Below, piece after piece: positions 18,674 through 27,246 of a stretch of DNA of 64,000 bases. Made by a program: the position numbers and the translations under genes. Location of the stretch: positions 1-64,000 of the forward strand of contig JAIPBS010000012.1 of NCBI GenBank assembly GCA_021738625.1. Direction: 5' to 3'. Numbering within the stretch: the stretch's first letter is position 1; every line of letters starts with the position of its first letter. Under the pieces are notes generated by a model. The model saw nothing but the letters and a program-made list of their open reading frames with translations, was not told where the DNA came from and ran no database searches. Origin of the DNA: Bacteroidales bacterium. GTDB lineage: Bacteria > Bacteroidota > Bacteroidia > Bacteroidales > JAIOZK01.

Positions 18674-18681
18674 TACTTTTG
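18674..18681 (+). promoter_or_regulatory. candidate -7 box TACTTTTG
   Basis: TAnnTTTG match followed by CAG, 21 bp before the lipoprotein ATG at 18703. Confidence 0.4.
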
Positions 18682-18702
18682 CAGGCACCAGATGAATACA
18701 AG

Positions 18703-19518
18703 ATGGCGAAACTGAAAAAATATACCTTACTGTTAATTCTGCCGCTGGTCCTGAGCGGTTGTTCTACCAATATGCCAGGCAATAACAGTGACCGCCTGAT
18801 GAAAATCCCAATTGCTTTGCTCACCTATGAGAATCAGTATGTTTCTTTTTCAGAGGAGCAATCACATTTTGATCTTCAGCCTTCTTTTGATTCCACCTGC
18901 CTCTTTCATTTGGTATCTTTGAATAAAGATATGCTGACGAAAATCAAACTTGTAGATCAATGCTTTCTGGCCGATCTTGCAGGTAAAGGTTATTCTGTAT
19001 GCGCCAGTTTTGAAAAGGCCGGGGTTTATCAATTGGTGGACAAGCAAGGAAGTTTTGCAGCCTTCAAAAATGAAGCTATGGATTATCTGGCAATTAATGC
19101 CAACGGAATAACACCCGATACGGTTCTTTCATCTGCGAGCATGTTTTACCTGATGTACAATCCTGATGAAAGACACACGCATTACAAGATCGGTAAATCA
19201 ATTGAAGATTACCAAAAGGATTTGAGAGAAAATGAGGCTTTAAAGGTTGGACTTATGGACAAAGCTCAACACAGGGGGCTATCTTTAGAAGATATTATTT
19301 TACTGGATGCCATCTGGCTTTATGAAGAAAACGATGCTTTCAACTTTGCCGACGAACGCAAGCTTTCGCATTATCATAGCATAAAAAACAATAAAGACAT
19401 GATGCGGCTGATTGCTGACAAGGCAGAAGAACGAGGCGTTTCAATACCACGGATGACATGGATGGATGCGGAGTATCTGTTTAGGCAAGAGGTGAAAGCA
19501 GATGGAACTACTCCTTAG
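18703..19518 (+). CDS. lipoprotein of unknown function carrying two copies of the tail module
   Basis: 271 residues from the ATG at 18703; a TTG frame 8 codons upstream is less likely because it would spoil the signal peptide. The signal sequence ends with lipobox LSGC, giving Cys20. I do not recognise residues 21-165. Residues about 167-210 (DKAQHRGLSLEDIILLDAIW) and 220-263 (DKAEERGVSIPRMTWMDAEY) are two copies of the module found at the C-termini of both flanking GT-C proteins. It is transcribed away from them, from the divergent gap with 16933-18576. The link suggests a shared periplasmic function. This is inference. Confidence 0.75.
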   Translation: MAKLKKYTLLLILPLVLSGCSTNMPGNNSDRLMKIPIALLTYENQYVSFSEEQSHFDLQPSFDSTCLFHLVSLNKDMLTKIKLVDQCFLADLAGKGYSVCASFEKAGVYQLVDKQGSFAAFKNEAMDYLAINANGITPDTVLSSASMFYLMYNPDERHTHYKIGKSIEDYQKDLRENEALKVGLMDKAQHRGLSLEDIILLDAIWLYEENDAFNFADERKLSHYHSIKNNKDMMRLIADKAEERGVSIPRMTWMDAEYLFRQEVKADGTTP

Positions 19519-19526
19519 CCGTTGCT

Positions 19527-19886
19527 TTACTTCACTGTAATCAGAATAATTCCAACCAGGCATACCAGCATGCCGGCCAGGGTTTTGAATGTCAGAGGTT
19601 CTTTAAGAATGAAGTAGCTTCCCATTGCAGATACAATAAAAAACAATGACATAGCTACTGGGAAAGCGACATTTAATTTTAATTTTGACAATATGACCAT
19701 CCAGCAAATAAATCCCACTGCATACAAAACAAAACCGATGATCAATTCGGTATTGATTAGTCTAATGATCTCTTTAAATGAAAGTGCAAATTTTTTGTCA
19801 GTTACTGCCCGTTTTAATAGAATCAGGCCGAATCCGCTTGAAAGGGCATAAGCGGCGAATAGCAAAATATTGTAGATCAGCTTCAT
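19527..19886 (-). CDS. small four-helix membrane protein, DMT/EamA-like (ArnE/GtrA-type flippase candidate)
   Basis: 119 residues with four hydrophobic helices and the C-terminal GMLVCLVGIILI pattern of the drug/metabolite transporter superfamily. The size matches ArnE/ArnF, EmrE-like and half-length EamA proteins. It follows a GT-C gene and a GtrB-like GT2 on the same strand, the usual context for a flippase that moves polyprenyl-phosphate sugars outward. The transported substrate is inferred only from that context. Confidence 0.7.
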   Translation of the reverse strand: MKLIYNILLFAAYALSSGFGLILLKRAVTDKKFALSFKEIIRLINTELIIGFVLYAVGFICWMVILSKLKLNVAFPVAMSLFFIVSAMGSYFILKEPLTFKTLAGMLVCLVGIILITVK

Positions 19887-19895
19887 AAAAATTGT

Positions 19896-21521
19896 TTATT
19901 TCTGGTCTTTCGAAACAATGTATGGCTCGAAATCTTCATTAAATGAAAATCCCCTCACTTTTAAAAGGGTTGTATTATCTATCTGAATTGTGTCAGAGGA
20001 TTTTACCAGTTTTTGATAAAACTCTCCTGTAGGATTAAATTTGTTCAAAACTATGAACTCAAAAATTGGTTTAGCTTTTTCATTTTTGCTACCAGTATAC
20101 CAGTTTTCATTTGTGACATGCAACCATGGTGAAAGATGGGTGTTCACTGTATAAACCCTTAAATTATTTTGAGAAAATATGGTAACTCTTTTGGCAACCC
20201 AATAATCTGCAACTCCATGAGTCAAATTGTATTGACCGGCTAGACTGTCTATGTTAGCAATTTCTGTTGGATAAATCTTTGCAAAATCTGATAATCCTTT
20301 TGGTGTGTTCTGTTTACTTTCGTGCCAAAAAATTGAAATAAAAGCAAGAATAACGATACTTGTAGCAGCTATGTCAATTGCTTTTGTGTGTTTACTATCA
20401 CGCTTAAAAATTAAATAGATTATAAAAACGAATAGGCTTAACCCGAAACAAAATGTATAAAAATTATACCTGAAATGTGCAATTCCCCAAAAGGTTCCAT
20501 TGATAACCGGAGTGAGTGCAACTAATACTGTTGAAGCTGTAAAAGAAATTAGCAGGATTCTTTCGAAAGGACTTGGCATAAATTTTCGTTTGTTTTGGAA
20601 AAGATATATGAAAGAAAACCATAAACCTAAAATAGTTCCTATCAGGTACATTCCGGTCATTATGCTTTCGACACTTCCTCTAATTAGCATTTTGTATATG
20701 GTTGTCGAAAAGTAAACGAGTGTGGGCCAAAACTTTGTTATATCTATTTTTCTATATCCCAGATCGACAAAGTAAACAAAGTCACTGCTTTTAATAAGCC
20801 CATAGACAACAAAGCCAAGTATTGTAGCAACCAGGGAACTTGTTGTTAAAATGACTATTTTTTTTCTTAGAACTTTATTATGTATCAGTAACAATGCTGA
20901 AAGAGAGGGTACTATGAAATAGGTTAATAGCAACCTATCCGAAATAACTCCTGTAAAAATGGTAACAAACAATGCTACCAAAATCCACGTTTTCCCATAT
21001 TTGAGATACCGGAAGAATAATGCATATGAGAGAAGAGTCATTAAGAATACACCCGCATGATAACCAGTAAGTAAAAGAAATGAAGGAAGAATAAAGTTAA
21101 AGTTGTAAAAATAGAGATTCAGAATAATTGCGTAGACAAGATTCAACATCGCAAGAAAAGAGAAGTTTACTTTGTTTGCGATGGTTTTGAAAATCCATGC
21201 AGTCAAAGTATTCAATAAGAGTATATACATCAATGCATACAATAATGAAGCAATGCGAAAATTATCTGCAATTAAATGAAGGAGAAAATACAATGGCCAT
21301 TCGGGAAAAAAGTTTGGTGCAGCATTTAAATGCCAGCCTTCTAATCCATTGTTGTCAATAAAAAGATCTTTATATATTGATGCCAGGTAAAGGCCATCAG
21401 AATTAAAAAAATAATCGAGATTCCAACCAGATAAATTGCCGAATATCTGCAAAATCAGAATAAGATTAATCAGGAGAGACAGTACAAAAAGAAGTTTTCT
21501 ATAAGATTCGCTAATTTTCAT
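19896..21521 (-). CDS. multi-spanning membrane protein, probable type-specific GT-C glycosyltransferase
   Basis: 541 residues from the ATG at 21521. A longer TTG-initiated frame runs 29 codons into the upstream gene and is unlikely. About eleven hydrophobic helices, with a soluble C-terminal part. No motif names a family. Its start overlaps the stop of the GtrB-like GT2 by 11 bp, so translation is probably coupled. The gene is much richer in A+T than its surroundings (the 60 bases from 20401 hold only 15 G/C), a sign of separate origin. By analogy with three-gene gtr cassettes it would be the sugar-specific transferase. Confidence 0.65.
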   Translation of the reverse strand: MKISESYRKLLFVLSLLINLILILQIFGNLSGWNLDYFFNSDGLYLASIYKDLFIDNNGLEGWHLNAAPNFFPEWPLYFLLHLIADNFRIASLLYALMYILLLNTLTAWIFKTIANKVNFSFLAMLNLVYAIILNLYFYNFNFILPSFLLLTGYHAGVFLMTLLSYALFFRYLKYGKTWILVALFVTIFTGVISDRLLLTYFIVPSLSALLLIHNKVLRKKIVILTTSSLVATILGFVVYGLIKSSDFVYFVDLGYRKIDITKFWPTLVYFSTTIYKMLIRGSVESIMTGMYLIGTILGLWFSFIYLFQNKRKFMPSPFERILLISFTASTVLVALTPVINGTFWGIAHFRYNFYTFCFGLSLFVFIIYLIFKRDSKHTKAIDIAATSIVILAFISIFWHESKQNTPKGLSDFAKIYPTEIANIDSLAGQYNLTHGVADYWVAKRVTIFSQNNLRVYTVNTHLSPWLHVTNENWYTGSKNEKAKPIFEFIVLNKFNPTGEFYQKLVKSSDTIQIDNTTLLKVRGFSFNEDFEPYIVSKDQK

Positions 21522-22455
21522 TTCGAAGCTTTTTTTCTTCGATGATATAATTTGGTCGTTTTTTATTTTCAATAAACAGCTTGCCAAGGTATTCACCAAT
21601 GATCCCAAGCATCAATAGTTGCAAACCGCCTATAAACAGAACACTCACAATAATGGATGTCCATCCGGGCATGGCTTTGGCTGTGAAGAGGTTGATGTAG
21701 ATCGCATAAAGCATGTAAACTATGGCTAAGATTGACAGGGCCAGGCCAATTAGCATGGATAAGCGTAAAGGCTTGATGCTAAATGAAGTAATGCCACTAA
21801 TAGCAAAACTGAACATTTTTTTTACAGAGTATTTCGTTTTGCCTATTTTTCGTTTATCAGGTTGGTATTTTATGCTACATTGCCTAAATCCAAGCCATGG
21901 TATAATGCCACGCAAGAAAAGGTTTTGTTCGTTGATTTTTTGTAACTCATTTATTACCTTGCTATCCAGCAATCTGAAATCGGCAGCACCGGATTCTATT
22001 TTAACATAGCTGAGGCGGTTGATTATTTTATAAAAAAATGATGATGTAATTCTTTTGAAGATTCCTCCCTTGCCCTCATCAATACGTTTGGTATTGACCA
22101 CATCGTAACCGTCTTCCCAGTATTTGATAATATCTGTTATCAACTCAGGTGGATGTTGAAGATCGGCATCCATGGTAATCACAGCATCAGCTTCTGCATG
22201 ATCGATTCCTGCTTTTATGGCGTTTTGGTGCCCGAAATTTCGAGACAGTGAGATGTAATAAACATTTTCGTATTTATCAGAAATCTTTTTAATCTCAGAC
22301 AAGGTGTTGTCTGCACTACCATCATTGACGAAAAGTATAGTACAACGATATTTATTCAGTTTGTCTTTGGTAAAAATCGATTGAAGCTTTTTGTTGATCA
22401 AACTTGGATTACCTTCTTCGTTATAACAGGGTATGAGTATGCAGATGCTTTTCAT
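21511..22455 (-). CDS. polyprenyl-phosphate glycosyltransferase, GtrB/DPM1-like GT2
   Basis: 314 residues. GT-A domain starting ILIPCYNEEGNPS, with the metal motif TMDADLQHPPELI near residue 95, then two C-terminal membrane helices (about 225-250 and 262-292) ending GIIGEYLGKLFIENKKRP. This architecture belongs to bactoprenol-phosphate glucosyltransferases (GtrB, ArnC, CsbB types), which load a sugar onto undecaprenyl phosphate on the cytoplasmic side. It is the first gene of a leftward cassette with the GT-C and DMT-like genes. Confidence 0.88.
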   Translation of the reverse strand: MKSICILIPCYNEEGNPSLINKKLQSIFTKDKLNKYRCTILFVNDGSADNTLSEIKKISDKYENVYYISLSRNFGHQNAIKAGIDHAEADAVITMDADLQHPPELITDIIKYWEDGYDVVNTKRIDEGKGGIFKRITSSFFYKIINRLSYVKIESGAADFRLLDSKVINELQKINEQNLFLRGIIPWLGFRQCSIKYQPDKRKIGKTKYSVKKMFSFAISGITSFSIKPLRLSMLIGLALSILAIVYMLYAIYINLFTAKAMPGWTSIIVSVLFIGGLQLLMLGIIGEYLGKLFIENKKRPNYIIEEKKLRNEN

Positions 22456-22463
22456 GATTGATG

Positions 22464-22471
22464 CAAAATTA
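22464..22471 (-). promoter_or_regulatory. candidate -7 box (TAATTTTG on the minus strand)
   Basis: TAnnTTTG match only 8 bp before the ATG at 22455, so transcripts would be almost leaderless. Same motif, same TTTGC continuation as other starts here. Confidence 0.35.
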
Positions 22472-22549
22472 GCTCATTTAATTTTATTTTTTTAATCAAT
22501 AGACAAATTATTAGAATGATCGTCCAAATAAATGTACCCACATTATTCC

Positions 22550-22557
22550 TATTTTTG
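22550..22557 (+). promoter_or_regulatory. candidate -7 box TATTTTTG
   Basis: TAnnTTTG match followed by CAG, 48 bp before the MBOAT ATG at 22606. Confidence 0.4.
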
Positions 22558-22605
22558 CAGCCATGTTTCAGAAGAGATTGGATTGATTAATGATCACAGG
22601 CGCCC

Positions 22606-24048
22606 ATGCTTTTTAATTCGATAGAGTTTCTGATCTTTTTTCCGGTGGTGGTTTCCATCTACTTTTTGCTTCCGGGCAAATACAGGTGGATCCTGCTTCT
22701 GCTGGCCAGCTATTATTTTTACATGGCCTGGAAAGCGGAGTATGTGGTGCTGATCATGGCTTCCACCCTGGTGGATTATTTCAGCGGCCTGCGCATGTCG
22801 AAGCTGCCCGATAAAAAAAGCCGGCGAAAATACCTGCTGCTCAGCCTTATCGTAAACCTGGGCATGTTGTTCACCTTCAAGTATTACAACTTTTTCAGCC
22901 AGGAGTTCAGGGAAATGCTGAATGCGTTTAACGTGCTTTCGGATATTCCGCAGTTTCAATTGCTGTTGCCGGTAGGAATTTCCTTTTACACTTTCCAGAC
23001 CCTGAGCTATACCATCGATGTTTATAACGACAAGATCAAACCTGAGAAACATGCAGGTATTTTTGCGGTTTATGTGGCTTTTTTCCCTCAATTGGTTGCC
23101 GGCCCGATTGAACGTGCGGGAAGGTTGCTTCCGCAGTTCCATAAAGTCAACCGGCTCGACGCCAACCGGATCACCGACGGTTTGCGGCTGATGCTGTGGG
23201 GCTTTTTTAAGAAAGTGGCTGTTGCTGACAATCTGGCCATTTATGTGGATCAGGTTTACGGAAATCCTGCCGACCAGAACGGGATTGCCGCAGTGATCGC
23301 CACCGTCTTTTTCGCCTTTCAAATTTTTTGCGACTTTTCGGGCTATTCCGATATTGCCATCGGCACGGCAAAGATCATGGGATACGAGTTGATGGACAAT
23401 TTCAGGGCGCCTTATTATTCCAGGTCGATCCCTGAGTTCTGGCGAAGATGGCATATCTCCCTCTCAACCTGGTTCAGGGATTACCTGTATATCCCGTTGG
23501 GCGGCAACCGGGTTTTAAAATGGCGCTGGTATTACAATCTTTTTATCACTTTTTTGATCAGCGGCCTGTGGCACGGAGCCAACTGGACCTTTGTTGTTTG
23601 GGGCGCCCTGCATGGCTTTTATATGATCGTGAATGTTTCAACCGTACAGTGGAGAGAATGGTTTTTGAGTACAAGCCACGTTGCAAAAGTGATATTCAGT
23701 AGCAAGGTGCTGAATATTGCATTCACATTTATCCTGGTGTGTTTTGCCTGGATATTCTTTCGGGCAAACAACATCACGGATGCAGGCATTGTGATTTCAA
23801 AAATTGCGAATATCAGCCTGAACCTTGAGGAGATTTTTGTGATCAGTCCCAGGGAATTTTATCCCATCCTCATCGTTTTGTTTATCATGCTGCTGATCCA
23901 TTATTTTGAACGCAATAAAAGAAACATAACATTTGTATTGAGCGGTTGGAGCAGGCCGGTCAGATGGCTGGTATATGCTATGATGCTGTGGTCGATATTT
24001 TTGTTCGGGAATTTCACCCAGCAGGAATTTATATATTTCACCTTTTAA
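22606..24048 (+). CDS. MBOAT-family membrane-bound O-acyltransferase (AlgI-like)
   Basis: 480 residues, about eleven membrane helices. The chain matches AlgI/DltB-type O-acyltransferases: it begins MLFNSIEFLIFFPVVV, has PVGISFYTFQTLSYTIDVY, FFPQLVAGPIERAGRLLPQF, RRWHISLSTWFRDYLYIPLGG and the catalytic His region SGLWHGANWTFVVWG. Such proteins pass an acetyl (or other acyl) group across the membrane so that an exported polymer can be O-acylated. The next gene, 3 bp on, is an SGNH-like partner, so together they form an O-acylation unit. The target polymer is unknown. Confidence 0.92.
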   Translation: MLFNSIEFLIFFPVVVSIYFLLPGKYRWILLLLASYYFYMAWKAEYVVLIMASTLVDYFSGLRMSKLPDKKSRRKYLLLSLIVNLGMLFTFKYYNFFSQEFREMLNAFNVLSDIPQFQLLLPVGISFYTFQTLSYTIDVYNDKIKPEKHAGIFAVYVAFFPQLVAGPIERAGRLLPQFHKVNRLDANRITDGLRLMLWGFFKKVAVADNLAIYVDQVYGNPADQNGIAAVIATVFFAFQIFCDFSGYSDIAIGTAKIMGYELMDNFRAPYYSRSIPEFWRRWHISLSTWFRDYLYIPLGGNRVLKWRWYYNLFITFLISGLWHGANWTFVVWGALHGFYMIVNVSTVQWREWFLSTSHVAKVIFSSKVLNIAFTFILVCFAWIFFRANNITDAGIVISKIANISLNLEEIFVISPREFYPILIVLFIMLLIHYFERNKRNITFVLSGWSRPVRWLVYAMMLWSIFLFGNFTQQEFIYFTF

Positions 24049-24051
24049 ACG

Positions 24052-24993
24052 ATGTTAAAACTGGCAAGGAAAATATTGTTGTTTTTGGGTTTGAACCTCA
24101 TTCTTCTTGTGGTTATTCTGGGCTTTATGAACCGGCAAGTGGAGAAGCATGATTTCAATAACTGGACAACCGAGTCCAATCTGCTCCATATTCCAGCGGA
24201 TAAAAATTTCGACCTGCTCATACTTGGAACCTCGCATGCTCGCTCAATGGCCAGGGCACGGAACCATCTGCGGATGGAACAAATCCTGGACCGGGATATA
24301 ATCAATCTGAGTCAGGGTCTGGGAGGCGGAGGCCTGCTCAACCAGTTTGCATTTTTGAAATACTTCTACAAACAGGGCAATACCGCCGATACCATTATCT
24401 ATTTCATCGATCCGTTTGTGTTTTACAATCCGTATTTCGACAGCAAAGATGAACTGTATGTTTATGAGCCGGCCCGTTTTGGATTCTTTTCGGTTTTGCT
24501 AAACCTGGGTTTTGATCCGGGTGTGATCTATACCTATCTGTATTCAAAATTCACTGAGCGGTGGCTTGGTCATCATCCCTTTTCCTGGAAATCGGAAAGC
24601 AGTCAAATCGAAAATATCAACGCAGTATCCGTTTTTAAGCGATACAATGTCGTTTATCCCAATGACCTTGATGAAGAAGTGTTCCGGGACAAGTCTGCAT
24701 TGTTTGAGCGAATAACGGCTTACATCGACAAAAAGCTGGAACATAAGCTGGTCTTCATTGTTCCGCCCAGCCTGATCGAATGGCCGGGACATGATAATAT
24801 GATATCGCTTTTGAAAGAAATAAAAATCCAATACGGTATTCCATATTATGATTTTTCCAATTCAATGAAAGAGTTGAAATATTACAAAGATCACGATCAC
24901 TTAAATACAAAGGGCGTTGAGTATTTTACAAGGAAATATCTGAAGCCACTATTTGAGGAGCCTGCTAAAACTCCCCCTCATAATCATCAATAA
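24052..24993 (+). CDS. membrane-anchored SGNH/GDSL-like protein, MBOAT partner
   Basis: 313 residues. An N-terminal membrane anchor (about 5-25) is followed by an extracytoplasmic domain. Block I is LLILGTSHARSMAR with the probable nucleophile Ser, and near the C-terminus DHDHLNTKGVEYF supplies an Asp-x-x-His pair, together an SGNH-type triad. Proteins of this shape (DltD, AlgJ/AlgX, PatB types) pair with MBOAT enzymes and complete transfer of the acyl group to the polymer. Start is 3 bp after the MBOAT stop. Its 3' end overlaps the convergent PBP1A gene by 29 bp. Confidence 0.8.
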   Translation: MLKLARKILLFLGLNLILLVVILGFMNRQVEKHDFNNWTTESNLLHIPADKNFDLLILGTSHARSMARARNHLRMEQILDRDIINLSQGLGGGGLLNQFAFLKYFYKQGNTADTIIYFIDPFVFYNPYFDSKDELYVYEPARFGFFSVLLNLGFDPGVIYTYLYSKFTERWLGHHPFSWKSESSQIENINAVSVFKRYNVVYPNDLDEEVFRDKSALFERITAYIDKKLEHKLVFIVPPSLIEWPGHDNMISLLKEIKIQYGIPYYDFSNSMKELKYYKDHDHLNTKGVEYFTRKYLKPLFEEPAKTPPHNHQ

Positions 24994-27232
24994 GGAAGCG
25001 TCCCTGATTTTCTTCTTCCAGTTTTTCGCAGTCGGTTTCGATTTGGAAGCCGATCACCGGTTTTTCAAAATCGCCTTTGGAGATGCCGAGAGATTGATCT
25101 TCCCAGACTTTGTTCATATATATTGCCCAGATCGGCAGGGCCATATTGGCGCCCTGTCCCATGGTGAGGGTTCTGAAGTGGATGCTGCGTTCTTCGGCTC
25201 CAACCCAAACGCCGGTGGTCAGATCAGGGGTAAGTCCCATAAACCAGCCGTCGGACTGGTCGTCGGTGGTACCTGTTTTACCCGCAATGGGATTGTGGTA
25301 ATTGTAGGTGAGACGCAGGCGAATGCCAGTACCATAGCTGACAACGCCTTTCAAAAGTTCCACCATCAGGTAAGCGGTTTGCTCGCTCATGGCTTCATTT
25401 TTTTCGGGTGCAAAGCGTTCCACCACATTTCCATGCTTGTCTTCGATGTGGGTGATGAAAATGGGTTCTACATAAACGCCTTTATTGCTGAAGGTATTCA
25501 TGGCGCCTACCATTTCGTACAATTTCAGATCGGCTGAGCCGAGAGCAATGGAATAAACTTCGGGTATATGGCTTTTGACCCCCATTTTCCTGGCGATCTT
25601 GATAACAGCTCTTGGAGAATAACGATTGATCAGATGGCCCGATATCCAGTTGTTGGATGTGGCCAGTGCATATTTCAGGGTGATCTCCTCACCTTTTTTC
25701 CTGCTGGAGCTGTTGGCCGGTTCCCATGTGCTGCCATCGGGCAGTTCGATGATGGGCTGGGTGTTCGGGAATTTACTGCAAGGGGTTAGCTCGCCTTCCT
25801 GCATGGCCAGGGTGTAAAGGAATGGTTTAAATGTTGATCCTACCTGTCTTTTGGCCATGGTCACATGGTCGTATTGCCAGTACCTGTAATCGATCCCTCC
25901 GACATAGGCGCGAACATAACCGGTATGGGGTTCCATCGACATCAGGCCGGCCTGAAGAAAGTATTTGTAATAACGTATGCTGTCAAGCGGTGTCATCACC
26001 GTATCGATGTCGCCCTCCCATGAAAATACGCGCATCTGAACCGGTGTGTCAAATGTTTTCAGAATGGAATCTTTTGAAATCCCCGCTTCTTTCATTCTCC
26101 TGTATCGAACAGATCTTTTCATGGAGGTTTGCATGATCTTTTCCACCTCTTCTTCAGTATCTTCTTTAAACACGAAGGGCGCATGCGTATATCCTTCCCA
26201 GTGGGTGAAAAAGGCAGGCTGAAGGTAACCGCCAATATGTTCATCCACGGCCTGTTCGGCATAGGTTTGCATTTTATAATTGATGGTGGAATAAATCTTC
26301 AGGCCATCTTTATAAAGGTTATAAGGCGTCCCGTCTGCTTTGAAGTGTGTTTTGCACCACTCCTTCATCTGTCCCCTTAGGTATTCCCTAAAATAGGTGG
26401 CAGTGCCGGTGCGGTGATCGGCCTGCATATAATTCGACATATCGATGGGGCTCTGTTTGACCGAGTCATAAACTTCCTGGCTAATATAGCCGTATTTAAA
26501 CATTTGAGAAAGCACAAGGTTTCTTCTGTTGAAAGCACGTTCGGGGTTTCTAACCGGATTATACCTGGATGGGGCATTCACCACGCCAACCATGAGTGCG
26601 GATTCTTGCAGGTTGAGCGAATCGGGAGATTTGCCAAAAAAGGTTTTGGCCGCTGCCTTGATCCCGTATGCCTGGCTGCCGAACGAAACTTCATTGAAGT
26701 ACATGGCGATGATCTCTTCCTTGGAGTAATTTCTTTCGAGCCGGGCAGCGGTGATCCATTCCTTTAATTTGGTCACCACCAGTTTCATGGTGGATGGATT
26801 GGGAACCCGCTCGAAAAGATTTTTTGCAAGCTGCTGTGTGATGGTGCTCCCACCCCCTTTATGATTGCCGGTCATCACACCGTATGCCACTCTGAACAGG
26901 GCTTTCAGGTCGATGCCCGAATGCTCGTAGTAACGAATGTCTTCCGTTGCGATCAGTGCGTTCACCAAATGTTTTGGAAGATCCCTGAACTGAACGTTTG
27001 AACGGTTCTCGATGTAATAGGTTCCCAGGATTTCACCGTCGGACGAATATATCTCGGAAGCCAGGTAAATCTCCGGATTCTCCAGTTTTTCAAAATCGGG
27101 CAGGTTGCCAAACCATCCGATCAAAAGAAAAATCATGACCGCACTTAGCAAAACAAAAGCATAAATCAACCAGAATTTTCTGGTTAATGACCAGTATTTT
27201 TTCTTTGCCTTTTTCTTTTTCGTTTTGTTCAT
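24965..27232 (-). CDS. mrcA: class A penicillin-binding protein (PBP1A-type)
   Basis: 755-residue bifunctional peptidoglycan synthase. There is a short cytoplasmic tail, one membrane helix (about 18-45), then the GT51 glycosyltransferase domain with EDIRYYEHSGID (catalytic Glu) and GGSTITQQLAKNLF. The transpeptidase domain has the Ser-x-x-Lys motif GSTFKPF (Ser466), an SNN motif and KTGTTDDQSDGWF (Lys652). All catalytic motifs are intact. It is last in a leftward group holB-ricT-gldH-mrcA, 14 bp after gldH. Its last 29 bp overlap the end of the convergent SGNH gene. Confidence 0.94.
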   Translation of the reverse strand: MNKTKKKKAKKKYWSLTRKFWLIYAFVLLSAVMIFLLIGWFGNLPDFEKLENPEIYLASEIYSSDGEILGTYYIENRSNVQFRDLPKHLVNALIATEDIRYYEHSGIDLKALFRVAYGVMTGNHKGGGSTITQQLAKNLFERVPNPSTMKLVVTKLKEWITAARLERNYSKEEIIAMYFNEVSFGSQAYGIKAAAKTFFGKSPDSLNLQESALMVGVVNAPSRYNPVRNPERAFNRRNLVLSQMFKYGYISQEVYDSVKQSPIDMSNYMQADHRTGTATYFREYLRGQMKEWCKTHFKADGTPYNLYKDGLKIYSTINYKMQTYAEQAVDEHIGGYLQPAFFTHWEGYTHAPFVFKEDTEEEVEKIMQTSMKRSVRYRRMKEAGISKDSILKTFDTPVQMRVFSWEGDIDTVMTPLDSIRYYKYFLQAGLMSMEPHTGYVRAYVGGIDYRYWQYDHVTMAKRQVGSTFKPFLYTLAMQEGELTPCSKFPNTQPIIELPDGSTWEPANSSSRKKGEEITLKYALATSNNWISGHLINRYSPRAVIKIARKMGVKSHIPEVYSIALGSADLKLYEMVGAMNTFSNKGVYVEPIFITHIEDKHGNVVERFAPEKNEAMSEQTAYLMVELLKGVVSYGTGIRLRLTYNYHNPIAGKTGTTDDQSDGWFMGLTPDLTTGVWVGAEERSIHFRTLTMGQGANMALPIWAIYMNKVWEDQSLGISKGDFEKPVIGFQIETDCEKLEEENQGRFLIDDYEGEF

Positions 27233-27246
27233 TTGTTTTTCAACAA

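Noticed and set aside
22594-23454. 286-codon minus-strand reading frame
   Set aside because: Antisense to the MBOAT gene, with low-complexity His/Gln-rich text typical of a shadow frame.
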